The notes under the pieces were generated by a model. It saw only the letters and a list, made by a program, of their open reading frames with translations. It made no database searches and was not told where the DNA came from. A program made the position numbers and the translations under genes. From contig NZ_JATACI010000002.1 of assembly GCF_037892195.1 (NCBI RefSeq), forward strand, positions 3,658,001 through 3,722,000: a DNA stretch of 64,000 nt. Direction: 5' to 3'. The stretch comes from Yoonia sp. GPGPB17. GTDB lineage: Bacteria; Pseudomonadota; Alphaproteobacteria; Rhodobacterales; Rhodobacteraceae. Shown here in pieces: positions 36,308 to 46,890 of this stretch. Positions within the stretch are counted from its first letter, which is position 1, and every line of letters starts with the position of its first letter.

Positions 36308-37763
36308 ATGGCGATACGACCGCTGAATATCGACCCAAGCAAATGCTTCATTGCAGGTGCTTGGGTTGCGCCTGTTACGGGCGACACGCTTCCGCTGATC
36401 AATCCATCTGATGGCACCACCCTGTGTGAGATCGCACGTGGTGGAGCCGATGATATTGATGTGGCGGTGTCTGCGGCAGAAACCGCGCTTTCCGGCAATT
36501 GGGGCAAGGCAACAGCGGCCGAGCGAGGGCGTGTGCTGGCCAAGATTGGCCGCGAAGTGCTGACTCATGTCGATGAATTGGCCAAGCTTGAAGCGATGGA
36601 CGTTGGTAAGCCTTTGAAACAAGCGCGCGCCGATGTCTTCGCTTTGGCCCGCTATCTGGAGTTCTATGGCGGTGCCGCAGATAAGGTGCATGGCGAAACC
36701 ATCCCCTATCTTGACGGCTACACCGTTTACACCCTGCGCGAACCGCATGGGGTGACCGGGCATATCATCCCTTGGAACTATCCGATGCAGATTATCGGAC
36801 GCTCTGTGGGTGCCGCGTTGGCAATGGGCAATGCCTGCGTGCTGAAACCGGCCGAGGAAGCGTGTCTGACAGCGCTGGCATTTGCCGAGATTGCAAGAAA
36901 CGCCGGGCTGCCGGACGGTGCGCTGAACGTTGTGCCTGGGTTGGGGGCAGAGGCGGGTGCCGCGTTGTCTGCTCACCGAGGCGTGCATCACATCTCTTTC
37001 ACGGGTTCTGTCGGTGTAGGCAAAGTGATCCAGCAAACGGCGGGTGCCAATGTTGTGCCGGTGACGTTGGAACTGGGGGGAAAGTCCCCGCAGGTTGTTT
37101 TTGACGATGCCAATATCGACGCCGCCCTGCCATTTCTGGTTAACGCAGGTATCCAGAACGCTTAGCCAAACCTGTTCGGCGTCTTCGCAGATCTTGGTGC
37201 AACGCGGGGTCTACGATCAGGTGGTCGAGGCGATGGCCATAGGTTACCGTCAGCTCCGCACCGGTCCGGCGATGTCTGATCTTGATGTCGGGCCTTTGGT
37301 CTCACACCGGCAGAAAGGCATTGTTGAAGGGTTTCTTGAAAAAGGCAGAGATCTGAACACCGTCGCCCAAGGGCAGATCGCGCAAGATGCGCCCGCGGGT
37401 GGTGCATATGTCGCGCCGACACTCTTTGCAGATGTCCCGCCGGATCACACATTGGCTCAAGATGAAATCTTTGGCCCTGTTCAGACGATCATTCCTTTTC
37501 AGGACGAGGCCGAAGCAATTGCAGTCGCAAACGGTACCGACTTTGGACTAGTTGCGTCTTGCTGGTCCGCGAACGGCGCGCGGCAAATGCGCATGGCACG
37601 CGCGCTGCGCGCCGGGCAAGTGTTTATCAACAATTACGGTGCCGGGGGCGGCGTGGAACTGCCCTTTGGTGGCACAGGTCTGTCCGGGCATGGACGCGAG
37701 AAAGGGTTCGAAGCGCTCTATGGCTTTTCGACCCTCAAGACCATCGCGGCTTTGCATCACTAA
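36308..37763 (+). CDS. Aldehyde dehydrogenase (betaine-aldehyde-dehydrogenase-like), frameshifted
   Basis: NAD(P)-dependent oxidation of an aldehyde to an acid. The first frame starts MAIRPLNIDPSKCF at 36308 and includes IIPWNYPM, the FTGSVGVGK cofactor loop and the catalytic Glu in LELGGKSP; it stops at 37165. The second frame carries the catalytic Cys in SQTCSA, then DEIFGPVQTIIPF and the C-terminus at 37763. One extra T near 37162-37163 accounts for the break. It is the fourth gene of the TRAP operon, suggesting that the imported substrate or its product is oxidised here. Confidence 0.88.
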
Positions 37764-37887
37764 GGGTCGGAGTACTTTGTCAAGCTGCTTAGAAAAAGAA
37801 GTTTGATCTGGGGTTGCCTCTGGGGGCGTGGAAAGACCATTACGTTTCCAAGTGCGATAGCACCGGGAAAAATGAAAGGGCACATCC

Positions 37888-38229
37888 ATGATCGAACGTA
37901 TTGAAACTGGCGAAAGATCATCGAAAATCGTCAAACATAATGGCGTGGCTTATCTAACTGGGCAAGTAGCCGAAGGTGACACCATTCAAGAACAGGTGCG
38001 CCTCTGTTTGGACAAGATTGACGCGCTGCTGGAACGGGCAGGCTCTTCACGCAAAAACATGCTACGCGTGACGATCTGGCTGGCCGATATGAAGGATTTT
38101 GCCGGTCTGAACGAGGTTTGGAATGCTTGGGTTCCTGCGGGGCATGCGCCTGCGCGCGCCTGCGGCGAGGCCAAGCTGGCAAGGCCTGAGTTGAAGGTAG
38201 AGTTCATTGTTGATGCAGCTTATGACTAG
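37888..38229 (+). CDS. RidA family protein (YjgF/Rid)
   Basis: A 113-residue Rid-family protein, homologous to enamine/imine deaminases that detoxify reactive intermediates. It shows the family signatures YLTGQVAEG, the repeated helix containing LDKIDALLERAGSS, and the C-terminal PELKVEFIVDAAYD. The usual Arg seen in active RidA (in the RxxxxV segment) is replaced in part by ARACGEAKLARPELKVE, so deaminase activity is not certain. It follows the aldehyde dehydrogenase by about 120 bases and may belong to the same regulon. Confidence 0.9.
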   Translation: MIERIETGERSSKIVKHNGVAYLTGQVAEGDTIQEQVRLCLDKIDALLERAGSSRKNMLRVTIWLADMKDFAGLNEVWNAWVPAGHAPARACGEAKLARPELKVEFIVDAAYD

Positions 38230-38337
38230 GTCGCGCATATTTTCGGCCTCTTTCTGCCTTTAGCCTTTGGAAGTGCAATAGGGTCTGGAAAGCTGTCACG
38301 CAGCGGTCGATGATCACGGCGTCAGAAAGGACCACTC

Positions 38338-39972
38338 ATGCTGATGCAAACTGTGCAAACAACGCCCATTGCAGATCAAAAACCAGGGACCAGCGGTCTT
38401 CGCAAGAAGACCGCTGTCTTTCGCGCCAGCCACTTTTTGGAGAACTATGTTCAGTCAATTTTCGATGGGATTGAAGGTGTTCTGGGAAAGACTCTTGTTG
38501 TTGGCGGCGATGGTCGCTTTTTCAATGATATTGCGATCCAGATCATCCTGCGGATGGCGGCAGCGAATGGTGCAGCAAAATGCATTGTGGGGCAGAATGG
38601 TCTTTTGTCGACACCAGCAGCCTCTCATCTTGTTCGGTTGCGACAGGCGGATGGCGGTGGGCTGATCCTGTCCGCTAGCCACAATCCCGGCGGGCCGGAC
38701 GCCGACTTTGGGCTGAAATACAACGGCCCAAATGGTGGACCGGCGCCAGAGGCGGTAACAAACAAGATTTACGAACGCACCAAGGTCATTGATCACTACA
38801 AGACCTGTGCTGCGGATGATATCGATCTGGCGATCGTTGGCATGCAGACGCTTGGCAACATGACCGTAGAGATCATCGACCCGGTAGAAGATTACGCCGC
38901 CCTGATGCAAAAGATCGTCGATTTCGACAAGATACGCGCCTTGTTCGCTGGTGGTTTCACCATGTGTTTTGACGCGATGCATGCGGTCACTGGCCCATAC
39001 GCCCATACCATTTTGGAGGGCATGCTTGGCGCGCCGAAGGGAACAGTAATAAACGGCATCCCCAGCACGGATTTCGGTAAGGGGCACCCTGATCCGAACC
39101 CGGCTTGGGCCAAGGTGTTGATGAACATAATGCATAGTACCGATGCCCCAGATTTCGGTGCTGCCTCTGATGGGGATGGCGACCGCAATATGATCTTGGG
39201 GCGCGGTGTCTATGTGACACCATCTGATAGCCTTGCTCTACTGACGGCACATGCAAATCTAGCCCCCGGCTACCAAGACGGGGTGGCGGGCGTTGCACGG
39301 TCGATGCCAACATCGCGGGCGGTTGATCGGGTGGCCGAGCGCCTTGGGATCGGATGTTTCGAAACGCCGACGGGCTGGAAATTCTTTGGCAATCTTTTGG
39401 ATGCAGGCAAGGTCACACTGTGTGGTGAGGAAAGTGCGGGTACAGGATCGGATCATGTGCGCGAAAAGGATGGGCTTTGGGCGGTTTTGCTGTGGCTAAA
39501 CATCCTGGCCGAAACGCAAAGATCCGTGGCAGAGTTGATGATGGATCTTTGGGCAACTCATGGGCGCTGCTACTACGCGCGTTTTGACTACGAAGATGTG
39601 GACAGTGCAAAGGCAACTGAGGTGATCGACGGCTTACGCCCAAAACTTCCAATGCTGGCGGGGGCCCGCATTGGTGGGCTTCAAGTGCAGATGGCAGATG
39701 AGTTTTCTTACGTTGATCCCGTTGACCGATCCCGATCTGACGGTCAAGGCATTCGGTTGGTCTTTGAGAATGGCGCGCGCGCTGTCTTCCGCTTGTCTGG
39801 CACCGGAACGCAAGGGGCGACGATCCGGCTTTATCTTGAGCAGTTGGAAACCGATCATAGCCGCCTGCAAGAGGACCCGCAGAAAGTTCTGGCCAATGTG
39901 CGTGACGCTGCACTGACCCTCTCTGATCTGGAAGCCATTATAGGCCGGACAGCACCTGATGTGATAACCTGA
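38338..39972 (+). CDS. pgm: Phosphoglucomutase (alpha-D-glucose-1,6-bisphosphate-dependent)
   Basis: Interconverts glucose 1-phosphate and glucose 6-phosphate. The 544-residue protein has the catalytic phosphoserine loop SASHNPGG (about residues 115-122), the metal-binding DGDGDRN, the sugar-binding GEESAGTGSDH and the phosphate-binding C-terminal SGTGTQGATIRLY. It is convergent with the GH13 gene with one base between the two coding ends. It would provide glucose 1-phosphate for UDP-glucose, the substrate of Ugd. Confidence 0.95.
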   Translation: MLMQTVQTTPIADQKPGTSGLRKKTAVFRASHFLENYVQSIFDGIEGVLGKTLVVGGDGRFFNDIAIQIILRMAAANGAAKCIVGQNGLLSTPAASHLVRLRQADGGGLILSASHNPGGPDADFGLKYNGPNGGPAPEAVTNKIYERTKVIDHYKTCAADDIDLAIVGMQTLGNMTVEIIDPVEDYAALMQKIVDFDKIRALFAGGFTMCFDAMHAVTGPYAHTILEGMLGAPKGTVINGIPSTDFGKGHPDPNPAWAKVLMNIMHSTDAPDFGAASDGDGDRNMILGRGVYVTPSDSLALLTAHANLAPGYQDGVAGVARSMPTSRAVDRVAERLGIGCFETPTGWKFFGNLLDAGKVTLCGEESAGTGSDHVREKDGLWAVLLWLNILAETQRSVAELMMDLWATHGRCYYARFDYEDVDSAKATEVIDGLRPKLPMLAGARIGGLQVQMADEFSYVDPVDRSRSDGQGIRLVFENGARAVFRLSGTGTQGATIRLYLEQLETDHSRLQEDPQKVLANVRDAALTLSDLEAIIGRTAPDVIT

Positions 39973-39973
39973 G

Positions 39974-41581
39974 CTAGAGCGGGACCTCGGCACCGTGTGA
40001 CAAGTAAGCATAGCCGTTCCCGGCCAGTGTCAGCTTGTCATCCTCAAGCGACACGGCCTCTCCCAGTGCAACTTTGGCCTTTGTTTTCAATGACACTATG
40101 TGTTGATCCGCTGACAAATTGAAGATGCAGGTGAGCGTTTGTTCCTCAGCGGTCCGCGTAAAGGCCAGCAGGGGCTCGGGCAGCGTGATAAATGTGGTTT
40201 TGCCGCGTGATAGTGCGGGGTTGCTTTTGCGATAGGCGATCATCTCTTTGTAGTGCGCCATGATGCCATCGGCCCCTTGCTGATCAACAGCTCTGGTTGC
40301 TTGGGGTGCCTTGACAGGCAACCATGGTTTACTGGTCGAGAACCCGGCGTTGGGCGCATGTTTTTCCCAAACCATCGGCGTGCGGCATCCATCGCGACCT
40401 TTGACACCAGGCCAAAAGCGGATCGCTGGCGGGTCGGTCAGTTCTTCATAGACCAGCTCGGTTTCGGTCTGCCCTAGTTCCTCGCCCTGATAGATCCCGA
40501 TTGTTCCCTCAAATGACATAAGCATCGCGCAGGTCAACCGGGCCATGCTCTCTTCAGATACAGCATGCGCGCCCCAGCGTGATACGTGGCGCACAACGTC
40601 ATGATTGCTGAAAGACCAATAGGGATGGCCATCAGGTGCGCCGGTCTGAAAGCCCTCAATGCAATCGCGCAAATGAGCGGCGCTGAAGTCATCGCTCAAC
40701 ATCGCAAAGCTGTAGGCCATATGCAGGCGCGCGCTCCCGGCTGTATACTCACCCATGATCTCAATAGAACGGCGGCCCTCCTCGCCGACTTCCCCGACCA
40801 TCATGATGTCGTCATATTGATCGGTGAGCGCACGCAAACGGGCAAGGAAACCAAGATTTTCTGGTCGTGTCTTATTATAAACGTGCTCCTGCATGCCGTA
40901 GACTTCGGTCAGTATTTCCTTTTGTTTTGTTTGCGACGGTGGGTTCGAGCGTAGCTGCTGGTCGTGGAAGTAATAGTTCACCGTATCAAGACGGAACCCA
41001 TCAAGACCGCGATCCAGCCAGAATTTGCAGGTTTCAAGGATTGCATCCGCCACGTCCGGATTATGAAAATTCAAGTCCGGCTGCGCGGCCAGGAAGTTTT
41101 GCAGGTAGTATTGCCCGCGTTGCGGATCAAATTCCCAAGCGGGACCGCCAAAGTTGCTGGGCCAGTTGTTTGGTGGTGAACCATCAGGCTGCGGATCAGC
41201 CCAAACATACCAATCGGCCTTGTCGTTGGTGCGGCTGCTGCGGGATTGCTTGAACCATGCGTGCTGATCAGAGGTATGTGACAAGACCTGATCAACGATT
41301 ACTTTCAATCCGTGTTCATGGGCACCTGCAATAAGAGCGTCAAAATCCGCCATGTCCCCAAACAACGGATCAACCGACAGGTAGTCTGAAATATCATACC
41401 CCATATCCGCCTGTGGCGAGGCAAAAAACGGGGATAACCAAATGCAATCCACCCCAAGGGCCGCAATGTGGTCAAGCCGCCGCGTGATGCCCGCAAGATC
41501 ACCGACACCGTTACCCGTGGTATCTTGATAGGACCGGGGATAGACCTGATAGATTACTGCGCTGCGCCACCATTCCTGCAT
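39974..41581 (-). CDS. GH13 alpha-glucosidase / alpha-amylase family glycosidase
   Basis: A 535-residue glycoside hydrolase family 13 protein, probably an intracellular alpha-glucosidase since no signal peptide is seen. The four conserved regions are visible: DQVLSHTSDQH, the nucleophile Asp in GFRLDTVNYY, the acid/base Glu in MVGEVGEE and SNHDVVRHVSR. The start MQEWWRSAVIYQVYPRS at 41581 follows an AAGGA site; a GTG one codon earlier is less likely. It faces pgm, and together they would feed glucose units into central metabolism. Confidence 0.92.
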   Translation of the reverse strand: MQEWWRSAVIYQVYPRSYQDTTGNGVGDLAGITRRLDHIAALGVDCIWLSPFFASPQADMGYDISDYLSVDPLFGDMADFDALIAGAHEHGLKVIVDQVLSHTSDQHAWFKQSRSSRTNDKADWYVWADPQPDGSPPNNWPSNFGGPAWEFDPQRGQYYLQNFLAAQPDLNFHNPDVADAILETCKFWLDRGLDGFRLDTVNYYFHDQQLRSNPPSQTKQKEILTEVYGMQEHVYNKTRPENLGFLARLRALTDQYDDIMMVGEVGEEGRRSIEIMGEYTAGSARLHMAYSFAMLSDDFSAAHLRDCIEGFQTGAPDGHPYWSFSNHDVVRHVSRWGAHAVSEESMARLTCAMLMSFEGTIGIYQGEELGQTETELVYEELTDPPAIRFWPGVKGRDGCRTPMVWEKHAPNAGFSTSKPWLPVKAPQATRAVDQQGADGIMAHYKEMIAYRKSNPALSRGKTTFITLPEPLLAFTRTAEEQTLTCIFNLSADQHIVSLKTKAKVALGEAVSLEDDKLTLAGNGYAYLSHGAEVPL

Positions 41582-41584
41582 CAC

Positions 41585-42163
41585 GACGGTCCTTTGAAAT
41601 GTATTTGCCTACAACGAATCCCTAGATCGAAAAAAATTCAAGGTAAACGGCACGTCGGTGATTTGCGGCAAAAAGGCGGGCGTGTTCCCGAAACCGGCTC
41701 AACTTGGGCAAGTCTGGCCCTTTTCTTGCACATGTTCGTTGGGAAACGTCACTCATGGATTGCAGCGAAACTGTCGATGGCAATCTGGTCATTTTTTGTT
41801 AGCCGAAACCCGTTACGCCGTCGTGAGCATGGAAGCGAATAGCGCGGTTTCGGGCATCGACCTCATCGATCTCACCCGGTTCGATTTGTCGGCTGATTTG
41901 GGCATTTGGGCTCAGTTTGATCACCCCTATTTGGTGCCGCTATTGCTAAGGTCGAACAGACGGAAAATGCCACGAAAATCGTGCTTGGAGATAGGGCCTG
42001 ACAAAACCGTAAGCCGAGGCATTTTTCCCAACGGATAGCCTATCACTGTCAGCTTTGATGTCTTTAGATCAGGGGGCTGGCCCAGAAAGACAATCGTGGA
42101 CACGCAACCCGGGCCAGTGCGATGTAGGCCTATCGCTTTTATGAACTGTTCGGAAAGTCCTCT
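41585..42163. other. Intergenic stretch without a supported gene
   Basis: About 580 bases between the divergent GH13 and LysR genes. Open frames here (for example one with ATG MEANSAVSGIDLIDLTRF at about 41829 ending at 42038) resemble no known family and lack a clear ribosome binding site. The stretch should contain promoters for both flanking genes. It has no obvious repeat or RNA fold that I can support. Confidence 0.45.
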
Positions 42164-43066
42164 ATGCGGCTGAACCTCAAACAACTCGAAGCATTCGTCT
42201 GGGTCGCCGACCTGCAAAGTTTCCGGCGTGCGGCAGAACGTCTGAACACCACCCAACCGAATATCTCGGCTCGGATTGCCGGGCTAGAACAGGCGCTGGG
42301 CACGACGTTGATGACGCGGGATGCGGGGTCAGTACGGCTTACCGGCAAAGGGCAGGACCTACTCGCCCACGCCCGGCGCGTCTTGGACGCTACAGATGCA
42401 CTGATTGTGGCAGCTGATCAGAAGGCGTTGATTGAAGGCACCTTACGTCTTGGTGTGACCGAAATGATCGTGCACACATGGCTGCGTGCTTACCTGCGTC
42501 GCCTGAAAGACGTGTATCCACGGCTTTCTGTGGAGCTGACAGTCGACTTTTCGGTTAACCTGGAAAAGGGTCTTGCCGAGCGCAGCCTTGACCTTGCGCT
42601 GCAGAATGAGCCGTTCAGCCGACTTGCGACCGGTCAGATCGAAATCGGAGCTTATGAGATGGCCTGGGTGGCTGCACCTGATCTGGGTTTGCCGTCATCG
42701 CAGACGATTGAAACGCTCGCCGCGCAACCAATTTTGACTCACGCCCGCGACACGCGCCTCTATGAAGAGATCGCAGCGCACTTCGGGTCACGCCGTGACC
42801 TTGCGCCCTGTCTTGTTCCATCGACAAATTTGGCCGCCTGCCAGACCATGACCATCGATGGCATGGGCGTCGCCGCATTGCCTTTGGCGATGGTAGAAAG
42901 TGAGCTTAAATCTGGTGCACTGATGCAGCTTGAGTATGACTGGGTGCCAGAACCTCTTCATTTCTTTGCCCGGTTTGATGCAGAACGCGCGCCGCGCGTC
43001 GTTGCGGATGCAGCCAACACCGCTGTGCAGATCGCACAGGATCACAAAAATCAATCGTTTATATAA
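42164..43066 (+). CDS. LysR family transcriptional regulator
   Basis: A 300-residue regulator starting MRLNLKQLEAFVWVADLQSF with the helix-turn-helix (RRAAERLNTTQPNISARIAG) at about residues 18-40 and a substrate-binding-like effector domain. It lies just upstream of, and on the same strand as, the hydantoinase operon, so it is the likely regulator although not divergently arranged. Confidence 0.93.
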   Translation: MRLNLKQLEAFVWVADLQSFRRAAERLNTTQPNISARIAGLEQALGTTLMTRDAGSVRLTGKGQDLLAHARRVLDATDALIVAADQKALIEGTLRLGVTEMIVHTWLRAYLRRLKDVYPRLSVELTVDFSVNLEKGLAERSLDLALQNEPFSRLATGQIEIGAYEMAWVAAPDLGLPSSQTIETLAAQPILTHARDTRLYEEIAAHFGSRRDLAPCLVPSTNLAACQTMTIDGMGVAALPLAMVESELKSGALMQLEYDWVPEPLHFFARFDAERAPRVVADAANTAVQIAQDHKNQSFI

Positions 43067-43073
43067 AATTAAA

Positions 43074-43093
43074 CAATTGGAAGTGATCAATTG
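43074..43093. promoter_or_regulatory. Twin CAATTG palindromes before hyuA
   Basis: CAATTG occurs at 43074-43079 and again at 43088-43093, one and a third helical turns apart, in the only 65-base gap between the LysR gene and hyuA. This could be an operator or promoter element; evidence is position and symmetry only. Confidence 0.3.
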
Positions 43094-43131
43094 CGCGCGT
43101 TACCGTCATGTAGATGCAGAAGGTGATGATG

Positions 43132-45208
43132 ATGCAAAACCATACGCGGTTGGGGGTTGATATCGGGGGTACGTTCACGGACGTCGTTCTCGAGGTTGGT
43201 CAGGGCCAATACTCAACCAAGGTTCTGACAACTTATGCCGCTCCGGAAAACGCTATCATTGACGGAATGCACCAAGTCTGTGCCAAGGCTGGGATCACAC
43301 CAGCACAGATCCAGCAAATCATTCACGGCACCACGCTTGCCACCAATGCCCTGATCGAGCGACGCGGCGCGAAGACGGCGCTGATCACCACAGAGGGCTT
43401 TCGTGATGTGATCGAGATGCGTACCGAAAGCCGGTTTGAGCAGTACGATCTAAACCTGCAATTGCCAGAACCACTTTTGCCACGTCAACATCGGTTCACG
43501 CTGAAAGAACGGATGGATGCACAGGGTAGTGTGCTGATTCCGTTACAGCGCGCCGACATTGAAGCACTGGCTGATCAGATGGCCTCTTACGGGTTTGAGA
43601 GCATCGCGGTCGGCCTGATCCACGCCTATCTGAACGACAGTCACGAACAGATGATCCGCGACGTATTTGCCAAGAAATTACCGGATGTGATGATCTCGCT
43701 TTCGTCCGAAGTCTCGCCACAGATGCGTGAATATGAGCGGTTCAATACGACCGTGGCGAATGCCTATATCAAGCCGTTGATGAAGTCATATCTTGGTCGT
43801 CTTAAGGGACGTTTGGCAGATGAAGGAGCCGCATGCCCGATCTTCCTGATGCACTCCGGTGGTGGGATCATCAGCCTGGAGAGTGCCGCTGACTTCCCTG
43901 TGCGTTTGGTCGAATCCGGTCCTGCTGGCGGGGCCGTCTTCGCCGCTAACATTGCGGCACGTTACGGTCTGAACAAAGTCCTGTCGTTCGATATGGGTGG
44001 GACAACGGCCAAGATTTGTCTGATCAAGAACCAAACTCCGAAAACCGCGCGTGTCTTTGAGGTGGCCCGCACCTACCGTTTCAAAAAGGGATCTGGCATG
44101 CCAATCTCAATCCCTGTCATCGATATGGTCGAGATTGGGGCAGGGGGCGGCAGCCTCGCGCATGTCGACACGATGCGCCAAATTCGCGTCGGACCAGAGA
44201 GTGCCGGGTCGGAACCCGGCCCGGCCTGCTATGGGCGCGGTGGTGACCGCCCGGCAGTCACCGATGCGGACCTGATTTTGGGTAAGTTGGACCCTGACAG
44301 CTTTGCCGGTGGCTTCATCCAACTGCACAGCGATGCATCTGCCAAAGCCCTCACGGCCCTTGGCGACCCTTTGGATATGGATGCGCAAACAGCTGCCTTT
44401 GGTTTGGCCGAAGTGGTGGACGAAAACATGGCCAACGCCGCCCGTGTGCATGCGGTTGAGAATGGCGAAGACCTTGCCGACTACACCATGATCGCCTTCG
44501 GCGGTGCTGCCCCGCTGCATGCTGGACGGTTGTGCGAGAAACTGGGCGTTGATCGGTTGCTGGTGCCGACTGGTGCGGGTGTGGGGTCCGCGATTGGTTT
44601 CCTGCGCGCGCCGTTCAGCTTTGAAGCGACACGCAGTGTGTATATGAAGCTGTCCGATTTCGCGCCCGACACCGTAAAAACCCTGCTTGGCGAATTGGAG
44701 GCGGAGGCGACCGGATTCGTACGTACCTGCGACGCCAAGGCGCCGATCATTGCCGAGTACAAGGTCTATATGCGCTATACCGGCCAAGGCTGGGAAATCC
44801 CCATCGCGCTCACTGCCGCGCAAGCAGCCAACCCTGATGCCGACACTTTCCAAACGCTGTTTGAGGCAGACTACACTACACTGTTTGGTCGCACGGTTGC
44901 GGGCATGGACATCGAAATCACGGTCTGGGCCGTCAATGCGACAACCGAGGCAGCCAAGGCAGACGCTTTGGGTGAAACGCTTAGCCGATGCACCGGGTAC
45001 GGTCGAAACCACGCGCGCGCTCTTTGATCCTGTTCAAGGTGTGGCCAGCGAGGCATCAGTCGTTTTGCGCGGCGCACTGAACCCGGGCGATACGGTCGCG
45101 GGCCCCGCATTGATCACCGAAGACGAAACCACCATCGTCGTGCCCAACAGCCGCACCGCCATCGCGCGCCCGGACGGCACCATTGACATCACGGAGAAAC
45201 GGGCATGA
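43132..45208 (+). CDS. hyuA: Hydantoinase/oxoprolinase subunit A, frameshifted near the 3' end
   Basis: ATP-dependent hydantoinase or 5-oxoprolinase-type A subunit of about 690 residues, with the actin-fold start RLGVDIGGTFTDVVLE and the segments HGTTLATNALIERRGA, SFDMGGTTAKICLI and the GAGGGSLAHVD loop. As sequenced it stops at 45027. One extra A at about 44983 explains this, since removing it gives ETLADAPGTVETTRALFD and a C-terminus to 45208, whose stop overlaps the hyuB start (ATGA). Of several close ATG codons, 43132 has the best-spaced AGAAGG site. Confidence 0.88.
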
Positions 45209-46890
45209 GCAACGTTGCCTGTCAGGTCATGTGGAACCGCCTGATCTCGGTCGTCGAAGAACAGGCGCAGGCGCTGATGCGCACCGCTTTTTCGACCTCT
45301 GTGCGCGAAGCGGGCGATCTCTCTGCCGGGGTGTATAATGCCCAAGGCCTGATGTTGGCCCAAGCGGTCACCGGTACACCCGGCCATGTCAATGCGATGG
45401 CAGATGCAGTGGCCCATTTCATCCGCCGCATTGGACACGAGAACATCAACGAAGGCGACGTCTACATTACCAACGACCCTTGGGAAGGCACAGGTCACCT
45501 GCACGACATCACCGTTGTCAGTCCGTCATTTCATCAAGGTCAGCACGTGGGTTTCTTCGCCTGCACCGCCCATGTCGTTGATATCGGTGGGCGCGGCTTT
45601 GGTGCGGATGCGGCGAGTGTCTATGAAGAGGGACTCTACATTCCGATCATGAAGTTCGTGGATGGTGGCACCGTCGACGAAACCCTGATCCGCATCGTGC
45701 GCGGCAATGTCCGCGAACCGGACCAGCTGGTCGGCGACATGTATGCCTTGGCGACCTGTAACGAGATCGGTCACCGCCGCTTGGTCGAGATGATGGAAGA
45801 ATTTTCGCTCACCGATCTGGAAGGCATCGGAGATTTCATCCTTGAGAACGCACGTCGTGCGACGCTGGAACGGATCGCGGCCTTGCCGCGAAAGACTGCA
45901 ACCGGCGAAATGCGCATTGACGGGTTTGCGACGCCGATCGATCTAAAAGTGAAGCTGAGCATCGAAGAAGATCGCATCCACTGCGATTTCACAGGCACAT
46001 CGGGCCTTGATAAAAAGGGCATCAATGTGCCTCTGGTTTATACGAAAGCCTACGCCTGCTACGCGCTCAAATGCGCAATTGCTCCCGAAATCCCCAACAA
46101 TGCGGCTTCGCTCGCACCGTTTGAGGTGTCAGCCCCGGTCAACAGTATCGTCAACGCAGTCCACCCAGCACCCGTCGCACTGCGCCATGTGATTGGTCAT
46201 ATGATCCCCGACACGGTCTATGACGCGCTGGACAAAATCTTGCCTGCGGCCGTACCTGCCGAAGGGGCAGGCTGCTTGTGCAACTTTCAAGTCTCACTGC
46301 GTCCGGTTTCGGGGAAACAAGGACAGCGGTCCGAAGTGCTGACCTTTAACTCTGGTGGTGCAGGCGCGCGGCCGACGGTTGATGGATTGAATGCAACCGC
46401 CTTTCCTTCGGGCGTGATGACCATGCCGATCGAGGCCACGGAACACACCGGCCCGGTGATCATCTGGCGCAAGGAATTGCGCCCCGACAGCGGTGGTGCT
46501 GGCGAACATCGCGGTGGTTTGGGGCAATACATGGAGGTCGGCGCAACAGAGGGTCATGAATTCGACTTTTCAGCCATGTTCGACCGGGTCGATCATCCTG
46601 CGCGCGGGCGGCAAGGCGGGCAGGGCGGTGCGCCCACGACCATTGCCCAGGATGATGGCACAGCGATGCAAGGCAAAGGCAAGCAATATGTGCCGGAGGG
46701 AAGGCGCGTCATGCTCGCCTTCCCCGGTGGCGCAGGTTACGGCAACGCGTCGCGGCGCGACCCCGAACTTGTCAAACGCGATCTTGCACGCGGTTACATT
46801 TCTGCAGAAGCTGCGCGAGAGGAATATGGCATGCGCACAGAGGCGGTGGAGGCCGTTCTTGCCGCGGTCGCAAGGGGAGAAACTGCATGA
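45205..46890 (+). CDS. hyuB: Hydantoinase subunit B
   Basis: B subunit of 561 residues that partners HyuA in ATP-driven hydrolysis of a cyclic amide or related carboxylation. Typical segments are FSTSVREAGDLSAGVYNAQG, ITNDPWEGTGHLHDITVVSP, and the C-terminal MLAFPGGAGYGN with DPELVKRDLARGYIS. Both ends overlap their neighbours through ATGA junctions. The exact substrate (hydantoin, N-methylhydantoin, 5-oxoproline or other) cannot be told from sequence. Confidence 0.93.
   Translation: MSNVACQVMWNRLISVVEEQAQALMRTAFSTSVREAGDLSAGVYNAQGLMLAQAVTGTPGHVNAMADAVAHFIRRIGHENINEGDVYITNDPWEGTGHLHDITVVSPSFHQGQHVGFFACTAHVVDIGGRGFGADAASVYEEGLYIPIMKFVDGGTVDETLIRIVRGNVREPDQLVGDMYALATCNEIGHRRLVEMMEEFSLTDLEGIGDFILENARRATLERIAALPRKTATGEMRIDGFATPIDLKVKLSIEEDRIHCDFTGTSGLDKKGINVPLVYTKAYACYALKCAIAPEIPNNAASLAPFEVSAPVNSIVNAVHPAPVALRHVIGHMIPDTVYDALDKILPAAVPAEGAGCLCNFQVSLRPVSGKQGQRSEVLTFNSGGAGARPTVDGLNATAFPSGVMTMPIEATEHTGPVIIWRKELRPDSGGAGEHRGGLGQYMEVGATEGHEFDFSAMFDRVDHPARGRQGGQGGAPTTIAQDDGTAMQGKGKQYVPEGRRVMLAFPGGAGYGNASRRDPELVKRDLARGYISAEAAREEYGMRTEAVEAVLAAVARGETA

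Noticed and set aside
41829..42038. A 69-codon frame between the GH13 and LysR genes
   Set aside because: No family resemblance and no convincing ribosome binding site; it may be chance.
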